Source: Rhizopus sp. PT2906
Taxonomy: Eukaryota > Mucoromycota > Mucoromycetes > Mucorales > Rhizopodaceae
Assembly: GCA_025529335.1 (NCBI GenBank)
Contig: JAMYHX010000011.1
Span: forward strand, 179,429-243,428
DNA: 64,000 bases
Reading direction: 5' to 3'
In this document: in pieces, positions 21,678 through 33,496 of the stretch
How the letters are laid out: each line of letters starts with the position of its first letter
Numbering within the stretch: the first letter of the stretch is position 1
Translations under genes and position numbers: made by a program
The notes under the pieces: model-generated
Told to the model about the DNA's origin: nothing
The model's input: the letters and a program-made list of their open reading frames with translations, nothing else
The model's database searches: none

Positions 21678-23205
21678 ATGCAATTTTATCCAATTTCAAA
21701 AAAAATACCCACACGACTCAACTATGAACTTGTCAAGAAATATTTGGAGCCCCTGAAAGGTTCAGTCATCTATCTTACAGGAGGAAGAACTCAAACAAGA
21801 GACGATACAGATGTTGAACTCGATTTTCGTCAAGAGAGCAATTTCTTTTATTTGTCAGGCGTGGAAAAACCAGGATATGGTATCTTGATTTTGACGGATA
21901 CGGACGAGATATATCTCATACCACCTACGGTGACTCCTGTTCAACAACTTTGGAAAGGAATACCTGATAGCCATGATACACTTGTTAGAAAATATGACGT
22001 GAATCACATATTGACAGAAGAGGAATTGTCTCCATTTATTCATAGAATCAAGCCTACGACCATCTACACTCTACCCTCTGTTTCGAATACATTTGACTCC
22101 TTTCAAGTAGATAACTTTAGATTGATCACAGCAATCCATAAGGCGAGACTGATAAAGAGCCCTTGGGAAATTTCATCTTTGCGTTACGCAGCTCATATCT
22201 CCTCACATGCGCACCTTTCACTCATGTCACACGTCGCTAAACAAAAGGGCCAAGTGATCTATGAAAGCGAGCTCGAAGCAAGGTTTAGATGGATATGTGC
22301 CAAAAACGGGTTGCCAAAGCAATGCTATATCCCCATTGTAGCCTCAGGACCAAGAGCGGCTGTACTTCATTATACGGATAATGACAAGGTGATACCTACT
22401 GGCCCTCATGATCTCATCTTGGTGGATGCTGGTGGTGAACGTCAGTGCTATGGTAGTGATATCACTAGAACTTTTCCAGTGCTCGGTAAGTTTAGTCAAG
22501 AAGCAAAGGCAGTTTATAGTATTGTATTGCAAGCACAAAAGGTATAATTCATATATACTTTGATACGCCTATCATTTACCCTTCAAATAGCGGGTTATAG
22601 CTAGCTTACGACCTGGTGTGCTCTGGAACGAGATGAGTCACTTGGCCATACGCGTTTTATGTGAAGGGCTCTTGAATATTGGTGTCCTCAAAGGCGACCT
22701 AGATCAATTGATACAAGTCGGGGCATACAAGGCATTTTATTTTCATGGTAACACCATCAGCATATCATACAGCACTATTAGTTTTCTCAACTTCCTTTCA
22801 TATTAGGTCTCGGACACTCTGTAGGACTCGACTGTCATGATGTAGGAGGGTACGTAAAAAAAAGAACATGTCTGCTTGATATTGACTATCCTGAAACAAA
22901 CAAAAAGACGCGATATAGGCATTTTAACAAGAAAGGGCCAATCCTTGGAACTGATGAATGAGCCTCTTCAGGAAAACATGGTGATCACAGTAGAACCAGG
23001 TCTATATTTCAACGATGTCAGTATTCAAATGTGGACAAGTTTGCCTGAATACGCCAAATATTTCGATTTGAGCAAAATCAATCAGTATCGTCCAGTTGGC
23101 GGTGTCCGTATTGAAGACACTGTGTTGATTACCAAAGAAGGGCATGAGAATTTCACAATTGTCCCCAAAGAAGTGGACGATATTGAAGCCATTATGAAGG
23201 TTTGA
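21678..23205 (+). CDS. M24B Xaa-Pro aminopeptidase/dipeptidase, four exons
   Basis: Exons 21678-22541, 22591-22747, 22807-22849 and 22908-23205 total 1,362 bases, 453 aa. The N-terminal AMP_N domain (DVELDFRQESNFFYLSGVE) precedes a pita-bread fold with all five dinuclear metal ligands visible: ILVDAGGERQCYGSDITRTF (two Asp), LGHSVGLDCHD (His), VITVEPGLYF (Glu) and VGGVRIEDTVLIT (Glu). This is the fungal PepP/prolidase-like group that cleaves the bond before proline. Whether it prefers dipeptides or longer peptides cannot be told here. Intron 3 ends in AAG and leaves a 43-base third exon. The start lies 88 bases from the divergent RNase H1 start, implying a shared promoter. Confidence 0.93.
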
Positions 23206-23439
23206 ATGTTTTGATTAAAATTTTATTGACAAGACCATGGTTGTGAATAAAGACTATTGTTTAATGTACGCCGCTCTATCGCTGCTGTGCGGTGTTCGAC
23301 CCGAAAGAGATGTCAAATAGAACCGTAGAAATCAGGTGACCCTCTGTACTTTCCGGCATATGTTCCGGTGCATTTTTTTTTTCAATACATGTTACTAGAG
23401 CGGGCTTCTACATTTTTGGGTTTGTTTTACACACAAAAC

Positions 23440-24396
23440 ATGTCATTTCGAATTCTGTCAAGGGCCCTTAGATCTGCTCCTCGAACTACATTGCTCAGTA
23501 CTGCTATCATAGCACCTAGACCTGTAGTAATCGTTCCTATACTACAGAATGTGCGAACCTATGCAAAAAAGAGCAAAGACAATAAAAAGTCTAAAGCTGA
23601 ACAACAAGACGTGGGGGCAGAAGTCAAAGAACCTTTATTTAACCAAGGTCAGTTTGAAGCACGCTTTGAGCAATGTGTTCAATCTCTAAAGGAGCATTTG
23701 TCCAACATTCGTGTTGGCAGAGCTAATCCATGTAAGATCTAATGACGATCATTGTGAGTTTATATATAAATGTATTTACTTTTTTTCTTAAAAGCTTTGT
23801 TGGATGCCGTAAAAGTCAATATTGAACACTCAAACTTTCCATTGAGAGACCTCGCACAGATCACAGTGAGGGACCCACAGACCTTGATGGTGATGGTGCA
23901 TGATACTGATGTAAGTGTCATTTTTCATTGTATTTGAACCAACACCCACTCAATTGATTTGCCAGTATACAGCATCTATAGATAAAGCTATTCGTAATGC
24001 AGGATTGGGTTTGAATCCAATTGTTGAAAGTAAAGGAATTCGTGTGCCTATTCCCAAGTAAGAACGGATAAAAGGATATATGACACGTAAATTGATTACA
24101 CTATCATTAGGCCCACAAAGGAATCTCGAGATAAAATGGCCAAATTGGTTAATACAACAGGAGAACAGACAAAGGCCAAGATTAGGTCTATTCGACAAGA
24201 TGGTATGAAGCTATTAAAAGAAGACAAGAAGCATCAATCTGCAGATGATATTAAGAAAATGGAGAAATTGGTAATATAAATTGTGATTCTTGTTATCAAG
24301 CTACTCACAAATAAGTAGGTTCAAACGATGACAGACAAGTATAACAAGTTAGTAGACGATCTATTAAAAGTAAAATCCAAGGAAATTCAATTATAA
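23440..24396 (+). CDS. RRF1: Mitochondrial ribosome recycling factor, five exons
   Basis: Exons 23440-23731, 23795-23910, 23966-24057, 24111-24270 and 24319-24396 total 738 bases, 245 aa. An Arg/Ser/Thr-rich mitochondrial presequence (MSFRILSRALRSAPRTTLLS) is followed by the RRF domain: HLSNIRVGRANPSLLDAVKV, ITVRDPQTLMVMVHD, SIDKAIRNAGLGLNP, RVPIPKPTKESRDKMAKLV and the Lys-rich C-terminal helix. It separates ribosomal subunits after termination in mitochondria, together with mtEF-G2. Bacterial RRF is about 185 aa, so the extra length is the presequence plus a short Lys-rich linker. The assignment is firm. Confidence 0.95.
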
Positions 24397-25416
24397 TAAC
24401 CTGGCATCTACAGCACTACAATAAAGATAATGCGGGACAGATCCTGTGATCCGTATAAACATCAAAGTTCATTATATCATTTTGTCCAGTGCAAATGTGT
24501 CTTGTACAAATGGCAAAACTAGCAAAACTAAAAGCCCTAAACTTAACAATGACAACTTTGGATTGTGTCTTTGAAAGGGTAAACACATGTTCAAATTCCG
24601 AAAGACGATTTTGGGATACGATTAGTAGTTTGTTTGTTTATGCAATTGTCTTTTAGGATCTCATTGTGTTTTTTAAGTGCGAACCATCTGAGAGTTTTTG
24701 CTTAGAGGACGCACGCCGCATTAAATCAGGCAACAAGAGAGGGGACTATGTGAATATTACTTTTAGTGAATCAGCTTGTTCCACAAATGATGAATCACAC
24801 TGCTTATAAAAAAAGGCTTAGTCTTTCCAACATACAAGAAAGCCACATTATAGATTTGCTCTTTCTCTGGCACACATGGAGTCAACAATAACAACTTTAT
24901 TTTAAATAACAGCCATTACAAAAGAAATGGTTTTCGCATTGCTAAAACAATATCTTTAACAGCGTATTGATGAACAATACACTTTACATTTTTAATAAAG
25001 GACTTTTTCTTAATCTTATTATTATTATTATCGATTTTGTAAAACAAATAAAATCATTAAAGACAATTGCTTTAATTGGTTATGTGGCAAAATGTGCAAC
25101 CATTCGCTTAACAACAGCTAACCTTGATTTATGCATCACAATATGATTTAGTGTTCTTATGGCTTAAACAAAAGGTTCTAATTCTTTTCTTTCGCCGACA
25201 TTTCTGTGACCTGAAACCCTCCCCACACACGAAATAATCTCTCACTGGGCATGACGTTATTTTAGAGTATATGTAGCTGGCTTGGAAATAAGAGTTGTTC
25301 ATTTCCAAATCTAGTAGCTATTTTTAAATCATAAACTCCTTTTCTTTCATTTCTTTTACACTTCCGCTTTTTTTTACATTTTTCTTTTTTTTTTTTAAAG
25401 AAAAAAGAAGGAGAAA
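24397..25416. other. AT-rich intergenic region
   Basis: About 1 kb with no gene seen. The last 60 bases before the glycosyltransferase start are pyrimidine-rich (TTTCTTTTTTTTTTTT), typical of the leaders in this window. Confidence 0.6.
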
Positions 25417-26652
25417 ATGACATGGATTAAGACACTAAAACAGCAAATGAAGAAACCAGCAAATTGGGTGAAAAAGAACAAAAGAACAACGGTTTATCTA
25501 CTGAAATGGATCATCACTTTGATCTCTGTCGGATTGATCTCATTCTTTATGCTCTGTCGTTTAGAGGTGAACGCTCATGTCTATCTTAGAAACTGGTTAT
25601 CTCCAGAACGACCTGTGGCGATAGAGCCATTATCACATTGCTTTGACAATCTATCTCCCGACAGTCCTTATCATCAAGGCAATAAGAACTTTACTGTCAA
25701 CTTTGTTCCTGGCCTTCCTGTCTGGGAAGCAAATACATGCTATGATTTTGCAGCCTTGTTTCACTCTAAAAGATACCCGTATGCAGGCAGCCAGTTATAC
25801 CACACCTATTGGTCTTCTAATTTAACAAAAGACTTTGACGAGAAACCACTGGCAACACTGCGATCCTTTGCTGCTACTCAAAACACAAACCATACGATGA
25901 TTCTTTGGATACCAAAAGAGGATGAGCAGCGTCTGACTAATTCGAAAGGATGGGCGGCACTTTCAAAAGACACGAACCGTATCAGTTACCGAATTGTTCA
26001 ACCTGTGGATCTCACGAAAGGAACAGCTATAGAACCTTATGTGGACGTTTGGAGAGTCTTGGTTAGCGAAAACAATGATGGCACACATAGAGACGACCTG
26101 CTAAGGATGCTTGTACTCTATCGGTTTGGTGGCGTTTGGTTTGATCTGGACACAATGTTTATTAGAGATTTAAGCCCGTTATTTGAACACGAGTGGATCG
26201 CACAAGGTAGTTGTAAAACAGGGATGTTTGGAAACCCCTTTACAGGCGCATTATTCCATTTCAATCAAAAATCACCTTATGTATGCGAAATATTAGAAGG
26301 AGCAGCGGATTTGTTCAAGGCAAGAGAAAGACAGGCAAATGGAGAATCTGATATACCAAAGCGGCACTTGATTAAAGGACCCGAGATATTTGGATCAAAA
26401 CTTTATTATAGAATATATAGAAGAGTGTTACACCATCGTATTAAACCTTGGTCCATTTTACCGTGGTGTTTTACAGATCCATCACAGTGCAGAAGAAGCA
26501 ACTCGATGCCAAGTCTATTTTCAAATACTGACTTTGATGAAAAACAAGTTGAAAGGATTTTTGCTTATCATTGGCGTGATCGATGGAGTTCTGTACCTGG
26601 ATCAATTTATAATTATTTAAGCTCAATACACAAGAAACGAATAACTTGGTAA
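25417..26652 (+). CDS. Type II membrane glycosyltransferase with DXD motif (GT32-like)
   Basis: A single-exon 411-aa protein, unusual here because most neighbours have introns. A short basic cytosolic tail is followed by one membrane span (about residues 26-48, LKWIITLISVGLISFFML), then a lumenal catalytic domain. The motif LYRFGGVWFDLDTMFIRDL (about residues 229-248) is the sugar-nucleotide-binding DXD block of the Gly_transf_sug/GT32 and alpha-1,4-galactosyltransferase-like families. The C-terminal YHWRDRW resembles the HxW end of this group. It probably acts in the Golgi on glycans or glycolipids; donor and acceptor are unknown. Confidence 0.85.
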   Translation: MTWIKTLKQQMKKPANWVKKNKRTTVYLLKWIITLISVGLISFFMLCRLEVNAHVYLRNWLSPERPVAIEPLSHCFDNLSPDSPYHQGNKNFTVNFVPGLPVWEANTCYDFAALFHSKRYPYAGSQLYHTYWSSNLTKDFDEKPLATLRSFAATQNTNHTMILWIPKEDEQRLTNSKGWAALSKDTNRISYRIVQPVDLTKGTAIEPYVDVWRVLVSENNDGTHRDDLLRMLVLYRFGGVWFDLDTMFIRDLSPLFEHEWIAQGSCKTGMFGNPFTGALFHFNQKSPYVCEILEGAADLFKARERQANGESDIPKRHLIKGPEIFGSKLYYRIYRRVLHHRIKPWSILPWCFTDPSQCRRSNSMPSLFSNTDFDEKQVERIFAYHWRDRWSSVPGSIYNYLSSIHKKRITW

Positions 26653-27106
26653 TATAAAGATTACGTTAATAAAGTATCACTGCATTTTTTTTTTTCATAT
26701 TCTTTTTCGTATACTATTTTTTTTTTTTTTTGTTTCTCAAGTAATAGCATGTTACGTAGAATGTATTCTATAAAGGGTAAGACTATTTTGAAGATGGTCA
26801 AGTGAGCATCTTTGCACGAAAGCGGGGAACTAAGGCAATGAGCTCTCATAATACTTAAATCATACTACAAGCTTGAATTGCAATCACTATGGTTTGACTA
26901 ATCATTTGGCCAATTAAACTTGCAAAATATAATACGAATACTACCTTAAACATACAGTAACAGTGATAATGAACATCTCTTCTTTCATACATATGTAATA
27001 ATACTTGCTTTCAGCAACTTCCAAAGACACGATATGATCATATATATGTTTCATAGATTAAACTAGTTCTTTGAAAGCGGCTGTGTGCCACTTTATTTCA
27101 TGCTAA
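26653..27106. other. intergenic region
   Basis: AT-rich, with two T runs (26688-26695 and 26719-26731) just after the glycosyltransferase gene, probably in its 3' untranslated region. Nothing else seen. Confidence 0.5.
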
Positions 27107-27790
27107 ATGGACTTAAGGTTACAGGATCATATAGTAAAGATAGAAAACGCGTACTACTCAATGAATAGGCAAAGTTGTCGTATTTTAAAAAGGAATGAGA
27201 AACAAAGCCATGACATTGTGAAAGCGATTGATAATATAAGAGAAAACGATTCTTCGACTACATACAACATCTTTTCAGCTTATCAAGCTGCCTATGAAGC
27301 TAGGTTTTTCTGAAATAAACCTACGTACTGGCCAAGCTTGGTAAACAAGAAAGAGCTTAATCGGAAGCATCTTTGAAAAAGGGTAATCCACAATACAATA
27401 AAGCTGGCACTCCTGGATGAGGAGTACCAAAAACATCTTGCTGACAAGATCGATCAACATCCTAAGGCTCACGTTTCCTGATTTGGCTGATAGCTTAACT
27501 GCCAGTTTTGAAAAATTTAACTTGAAGGAAACCAACGTCAAAGAAGAATGTGGTTTCACTTTTAGGCGAGTGACTAATCACTCCATAGCTACAAATGATG
27601 ATGACAGGGTTAAATAACGATATGAATGGATTCAGATTTGGATGGTTACAGATATGTGATACCTTTTCCAATTGTATTTCTGTGAATGTATCAGGTCTTA
27701 GCATCAACATGAGACTATATCTTGCTTGATACTAGGTAATTGAGTCTGTAATCATAAAAACCTATAATAATAGCTGTTACCTGTACTATT
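27107..27790 (+). pseudogene. N-terminal half of an IS630/DDE_3-type transposase, decayed
   Basis: Pieces in shifting frames read SAYQAAYEARFF, then LALLDEEYQKHLADKIDQHP, then DLADSLTASFEKFNLKETNV and EECGFTFRRVT, then YEWIQIWMVTDM, and a block resembling the first catalytic Asp region (consensus NCVFIDE.G) that has lost its frame by 27,690. This order (helix-turn-helix, short linker, start of DDE domain) fits the IS630-related transposases common in Mucoromycota. Stops and frameshifts occur throughout, and no terminal repeats were found. Confidence 0.5.
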
Positions 27791-28314
27791 CTTGTTGTCA
27801 TCACTGTTTTTGGATTAATCGATATGGTAATGCCTCAAAAAACGATAAAACGGTACTAAGAGAAAGCGAGCCACGGCTAAGAAAAGTGTGCAAAAGGGTA
27901 CTATTGCTGAGAATTATTTAAAGTTTATTGAAAAGACTCCCCACCTGATAGAAAGAGTCTAGCAATGAAGAATTGTTTTATTGTAACAAGGTCAAAAAAG
28001 CCAAATAAGGTGTATTTATAAAACATGGATAATGATAGATTAAGAACTTTTTGTGGTATCTTCAAGGAAGAATCGTTCATACAATACTATTATTGATTGG
28101 AGGTATTCACTATGTGTTTGTATCCTGGATCAACATTAAAGATGCCCTGCCCCCCCTTTTTAACCTTTTTTTTTTTTTTGCTTCTAGAAGCAGCCATGTG
28201 CATCTATTACCATAACCTAAATTTTACTACCTCCCTTAACAAAAATTCATTATATAAAGAAAACCTCAATTAGCTTTAATTCATTTTGCATGCACTCAAA
28301 AAGAACATAGAAAA

Positions 28315-28608
28315 ATGCAAGCCAAACTCTTGACCCTCACCCTCTTTGCTAGCTTCTTGACTACTGGTTTTACAGCACCTATCTATGGTCACTTGACAGA
28401 AAGAGAAAGCGCAATTATCAAACCAATCATCGAAGGTTTGAAAATTGAGCCAGATAACTTTGAAGCAAAGTGTATATTCCAGGCTCTAACCAGGATTTCT
28501 ATTGCTTTTCCTGAATATCCTATTGATAATTTGGTAGCACGCTTACCACCAAGAATGTTTCATTCATGTATCTATACCGAATACATAGATAAGTCAAAGC
28601 AGTGTTAA
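28315..28608 (+). CDS. small secreted protein candidate (97 aa)
   Basis: A single-exon frame with an ATG preceded by AAAGAACATAGAAAA and a TATATAAAG box about 65 bases upstream of it. The N-terminus MQAKLLTLTLFASFLTTGFT is a clear signal peptide with a likely cleavage near residue 20 (GFTA-PIY). The mature part is about 77 residues with three cysteines (AKCIFQ, HSCIY, and the final C) and no known domain. Small, secreted, orphan and surrounded by transposon debris, it has the profile of an effector-like or cell-surface protein, but no function can be inferred. The odd cysteine count could allow dimer formation. Confidence 0.6.
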   Translation: MQAKLLTLTLFASFLTTGFTAPIYGHLTERESAIIKPIIEGLKIEPDNFEAKCIFQALTRISIAFPEYPIDNLVARLPPRMFHSCIYTEYIDKSKQC

Positions 28609-28713
28609 CCATGACTTTACAGATATTTTTACTCGTTATTCAGTTAAATAAAAGTAGAGCAAATTTATAGTTGCTAATGGCTATCCTAACCCAGCCAAAG
28701 AACTTACAAAAAG

Positions 28714-28920
28714 ATGAGCATAAAGTTCTCTGTATTCATGGCAGCCTTTTTTTTTTTTTTTTTTTCAATTACTAGGGTAGCGATGTGCCCCAAACCACCT
28801 TTTGGAATTCACGTAACTCGTGAAATGTACCTATTGTTGAAAAAAGAGGTGTACTCAGAAAAACTGTATATTTATGAACAGACAGATTACGAAACTTGTG
28901 CATATTACAGCCACACTTAA
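28714..28920 (+). CDS. second small secreted-type ORF, possible decayed paralogue
   Basis: A 68-aa frame, MSIKFSVFMAAF then a Phe run from poly-T, then ITRVAMCPKPPFG, IHVTREMYLLLKKEVY and YETCAYYSHT. The N-terminus looks like a signal peptide, but the homopolymer run inside it may be a polypyrimidine tract of an intron instead. The segment H-V-T-x-E with a following Lys-rich helix and E-x-C near the end resembles GHLTERESAI and FEAKCIF of the upstream protein, so the two may be tandem duplicates. Evidence is weak; it may be a pseudogene. Confidence 0.35.
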   Translation: MSIKFSVFMAAFFFFFFSITRVAMCPKPPFGIHVTREMYLLLKKEVYSEKLYIYEQTDYETCAYYSHT

Positions 28921-29837
28921 TCATACATTTTTAAGAAGATAGGTCAATAGAAATATTCATTTCCTGATCAAAACCTGCTTGTAATAACACACACAGTCAG
29001 CTCATTTTTTGTGAAGAAACTAGACATTGAATGATCATTATTTTGCCCAAATGCATTCTGCAAATTATTTGGGGAATCGGGAAGCAAATCTTCTCTAAAG
29101 GCATTTCATGCATTCTTGAATACGGGATGTGAGTGAATGTATGTAGACGATGGGGGCGTGTTCAGCCTACCTGATCTACAATCATGATTGCCATCTTTGA
29201 CAGGTCGCTTAGATACATTAGGATACCATGTCTGGATGGCCCTTGGATTGCTGCTTGAGGCTGAGGATGAAACACATACGTGAGAAGAACTCTGATCATT
29301 AATTTCCTATTAGACATGTAGCTCATAAAGTAATGAATAAAGCTGATCAATAGCAGTCAGAGATAACATCCTTTGCTCAATATAATTACACTTTATAAAT
29401 AGACGTTCTTTTAAATGCATATGGAATAAAAAATTATTGTAAACCGGATAGACAGGCAACTCTTGGTTGAGCGTAAAGCTTAAGTAGACCATCATTCCAG
29501 CATCTTGTTTATATATATATATATATATATTCTACAAACACTCGTATTGACTCACATTATACACACACCAAAGGAGGCTAGATTGATCGGCTGGTAGTTT
29601 AGTACTTCACGCCAACACAGCTATTTATTGTTATTATCGTTAATATGTATTATTATCTATAAAGCATTTTTCATTACAAGTACGGTTGATTTGACTGACC
29701 TATAGAAAGAGTCAATAGATGGCACATCCTCCATTGTCCTATGATTGATGAATATCTTTTGTAGCTGTTTAACTATTACAACTTGTGATTTTAATTACAA
29801 CTCACGATACGCAAATAGTATGAATGATACAAGTTTA
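28921..29837. other. intergenic region with ORF fragments
   Basis: Two overlapping minus-strand frames (29310-29495 and 29162-29350) have a possible intron between them but no recognisable content. Nothing else is supported apart from the TA repeat. Confidence 0.5.
29510..29530. repeat. (TA)n microsatellite
   Basis: About ten TA units in a gene-poor stretch. Confidence 0.9.
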
Positions 29838-30355
29838 TTAGGGCCTATAATCTATATGAGCCTTTTTTCTGACAAGCTCAACAGCATCACAGCCAACACC
29901 GTACTTTCGCTTGATGGAAATAGGAAGGTCAGCACCAAAGAAGTACAGATTGTCTGCTCTTCCCGCTCGATCAATGGTGGCGCTTTGGGCTTTGCGGATG
30001 GTTGAGGTGAAGGCAGGGACAACAATGCCAGGAACTTGTCGAGTGATTCTCTGAGTTCAATATATTTGCTCTTCAGGCTCATCGTCGTCAGCATTTCTAA
30101 ATTTCTTGAGACAAATATTTTCTTCATCAATGTAATCAATTAAAGCTATGGTACCGTTCACCCAATCAAAAGGGATGTGGACATTCTGGATCAACATGAT
30201 CGGCATATCGAACTTCAAATGCAGAGTTTGAGCTAGCCTAGTTTCCTTCAGTGCAGCGCTGACTGTTCCTTTCGTACCAATATAGTGGTCATGCGCGTGG
30301 ATTACATAAGATTCGCCAGGAAAACCTTCATGCTCTTTCCCGTCAGCTTTACGAA
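29838..30355 (-). pseudogene. PIF1-like helicase C-terminal fragment, disrupted
   Basis: Read on the minus strand from an apparent acceptor (TTTGTAG) the frame gives HLKFDMPIMLIQNVHIPFDW then VNGTIALIDYIDEENICLKK, a TGA at about 30056, then in the same frame RQVPGIVVPAFTSTIRKAQS ATID, GRADNLYFFGADLPISIKRK and a stop. These match the C-terminal region of PIF1/Helitron-type superfamily 1B helicases (L.LK..MPIMLI.N....WVNGT, PAFA.TI.KAQ..T). The usual HGQLYVA.SR block is missing between ATID and GRADN, so there is an internal deletion as well as a stop. No Walker A part is present upstream. Confidence 0.6.
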
Positions 30356-31096
30356 CTACAAATTAAAATAGGTAATGTTTATTTAATGATGGTAGAAAAT
30401 TTGAATCAGTACAAGCAATGTATACTTTAATTTGCGTCACGCATCTTGTTTACTGAATAGGCAGTGATTTACTATTTATAAAGTATATGTATGTATTACC
30501 TTCATATTTTCGGCTTAAACAACAAGATGTATAGTTTTTTCTATAAGTAATGTCGCATAATTCGAAAATTTATAATACAAAATATACAAAATACGACATC
30601 TTGGAACGACGTTACTTTCTGGAAATAGTGTACCCCGGTGACATTCTCTTATGCGTCATAGAATATGGGCTAATAACCCTGTAGAGCCAAGCTCAAGGCT
30701 GTCAAAAGGCCATAAATGCGTATCATGTATGGCTTTATGAATAAGACAAAGAGTCACTATATAATAAAAGGAACAATACATCCATCTCCTCTTTTTCCTC
30801 CACTCTATTTAGGCCAACATTAGACAATTCATGCATAAAATGATAAACCGTGGAAAAATATTGACCCGTGTAGAAAGAGCCTCAGCCTACAAGCACATTG
30901 TGTGTGTGAACACACTGTTTCTGTCCGAGAATCGGAACAGAAAAAGTTCATCATTGTGGCAGTAAATGATGCATATGTGATAAGAAAGGGGCGTTTTTCC
31001 TTTTTTGGAAATGGGTTCTCTCCGGTATTGAGTTTTTAAGTTCTTTATAATTTCTTTCCTTTTTTCTTTTTTATATTTTCCTTTCATCTTCATCTA
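30356..31096. other. intergenic region upstream of the M28B gene
   Basis: No gene seen. A pyrimidine-rich leader (TTTCTTTCCTTTTTTC) ends about 10 bases before the next start codon. Confidence 0.5.
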
Positions 31097-33496
31097 ATGT
31101 CGAGAGAAGGAGCGATACATTTACCTAACGACGATGAATCGCGAAGCGACGGGATCGCTGGAAAGTTGAAGCAGGCTCGTACATGGTTCAATAACAAATG
31201 GAACGGTGATTCAAATGAACGGTCACCATTATTAAGCAGAGATGTCGAGGACCCACAGGCTGCGAAGAGAAAGACAAGATTCAGAGCGGTTATCATTGGT
31301 TCTACTCTTTTAATCGCATTGGTTATACTAGGAGCATCGATAGGCTACTGGTTTAAGCATCATGATAAAGAGATTGGTGGTAAGATAATTGCTATCATGA
31401 GATAAACATTCTAATATTTGACAACAGACGATATCCCTTTTCCTGGTTGGAATGATCTAAGCCAAACTGAAAAAGAATTTGTTGGCCTGCCATCTAATGA
31501 AAGCATCCGAGAATATTTAAAGGCTTATACTTCTAAAGCACATTTGGCTGGCACAGAAAATGACAAAGAACAAGCTGAATGGACACATAAACAATTTGAA
31601 TCCTTTGGCTTAAACAGCACTATCGAGACTTACTGGCCACTTTTGAACTACCCCGTAGCGCGTCGTTTTGCTATTGTAACTGGTCCTGAACAATTTCGTT
31701 ATGAAGCCAAGTTGACGGAGGATCCAGTCGAAGAGGATGAAACTAGCCGTGATCCTAACAACATTCCTCTTTTCCACGGCTATTCGAAGAATGGAACGGC
31801 CAAGGGGCGCGTCGTGTACGCAAACTATGGCCGTGTTGAAGACTTTCAATTCCTGAAGGATCAAGGTATTGAACTTAATGGCACCATTGCTCTCGTACGT
31901 TACGGTGATACTTTCCGTGGCCTTAAAGTCAGAGCTGCTGAAATCTATGGCTGTGCCGGTGTCTTGATCTACTCTGACCCCATTGATGATGGACCACTCA
32001 ACAAAGATGAGACAAATAACCCTGCCAAGTCATATCCAGATGGCCCTTGGAGATCGCCAAGCTCAGCTCAAAGAGGTTCTGTCTTATACCTCTCTCTTGC
32101 ATCTGGTGACCCATTAACACCTGGCTATGCTGCTACCGAAAATGCCACTCGCATAGACCCTGAAGATGTTCCCGGTTTGGCTAAAATCCCTTCATTACCT
32201 TTATCTTGGGAAGATGCATTGCCTATTTTGAAAGCCACAACTGGCCGTGGTGTAAGTGGTGCCGACTGGAAAGGTGGTCTCAAAGGCGTAGATTACTCTA
32301 GTGGACCTACTGAAGGAGAAGCTATCCTGATTAATCACATTGATAACAAGATAACGCCTATCTGGAATGTTGTCGCACGCATTGAAGGCACTGAAGAACC
32401 TGATCGAGCTATTATCTTGGGCAATCATCGTGACGCTTGGGTGTACGGTGCTGTTGACCCTTCATCAGGATCAGCTGCTATGCTTGAACTGGCGCGTTCC
32501 TTTAGTGAGCTCATGAAAAAAGGATGGCGCCCACGACGTACGATCATCTTGGCCTCATGGGATGCCGAAGAATATGGTCTTGTTGGTTCTACTGAATGGG
32601 TTGAAGCACATAAGGAGTGGTTGGATAAGCAAGCTGTTGTTTATATTAACGTGGACGTCGCTGTTAGCGGCCCTAACTTCATTGCTGGTGCCTCTCCTTC
32701 CTTAAACCGTCTACTCTATGATGTGACTTCATCTGTTGAGGATCCTCGTACGGGTGGATCTGTTTATGATGCATGGAGCGCTCTATCTAAAGCTACTGAC
32801 AACGAAAGACCACTCGTTGAGGCCCTAGGCTCAGGCTCTGATTTTGTTCCTTTCTTGGACCATGTTGGTATTAGTAGTGTCAGTCTTTCATTCAGTGGTG
32901 ATTATGGTGTATACCACAGTAATTATGACAGTTTTCACTGGATGGAAAAGTTTGGTGATCCTGAATTTCTCTACCACCAAACCCTTGTCAAGATCTGGGG
33001 CCTTCTTACTCTCCGTCTTTCAGATAGCCTTATTTTGCCTCTTATGCCAACAGATTATACAACAGAGCTATACAGATATGTAGAAGAGCTGAGCACTTAT
33101 GCTAGTCCTTATGAACTGAAAGAACTACCTGATGCTTTAGATAAGCTCGAAAAAACAGTACGCCGATTTGAACGTCGCCTGCAACGTCTTGCTGGACGCC
33201 TGGCCGAGTATGAATCGTTAGAAGACGTTCCTTCTGTCTTGATTGATCGTTTAGAAAAGGCAAACAAGCGCCTTACTTACTTTGAACGTGGCTTCATTCA
33301 TCCTGATGGCCTTCCAGGTCGTGAATGGTTTAAGCATGTTGTTTACGCTCCTGGCCTCTGGACAGGATATTCTTCTCAGGTATTCCCTGGGGTTGTTGAA
33401 AGTGTTGATGCTAAAGATGAAGAGCTCATTGTACGCACCGAGAAGAATGCAGCAGAGGCTATTGAAAGGGCAGCAGAATTCTTAAAAATTGATTAA
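31097..33496 (+). CDS. M28B glutamate carboxypeptidase II/transferrin-receptor-like metallopeptidase
   Basis: Exons 31097-31379 and 31428-33496 join to 2,352 bases, 783 aa. A cytosolic tail with a dileucine-like ERSPLLSR and a single membrane span (about residues 74-92) make it a type II protein. The lumenal part has a protease-associated domain (RGLKVRAAEIYGCAGVLIYS) and an M28 domain with every zinc ligand and catalytic residue in place: GNHRDAWVYGAVDPSSGS (His, Asp), WDAEEYGLVGSTEW (Glu pair), YINVDVAVSG (Asp), YGVYHSNYDSF (His). A C-terminal helical dimerisation domain follows. Fungal relatives (Vps70/Tre1/Tre2 group) act in vacuolar sorting and transporter turnover; here the intact active site predicts real carboxypeptidase activity, unlike Tre1/Tre2. 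Substrate is unknown. Confidence 0.94.
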
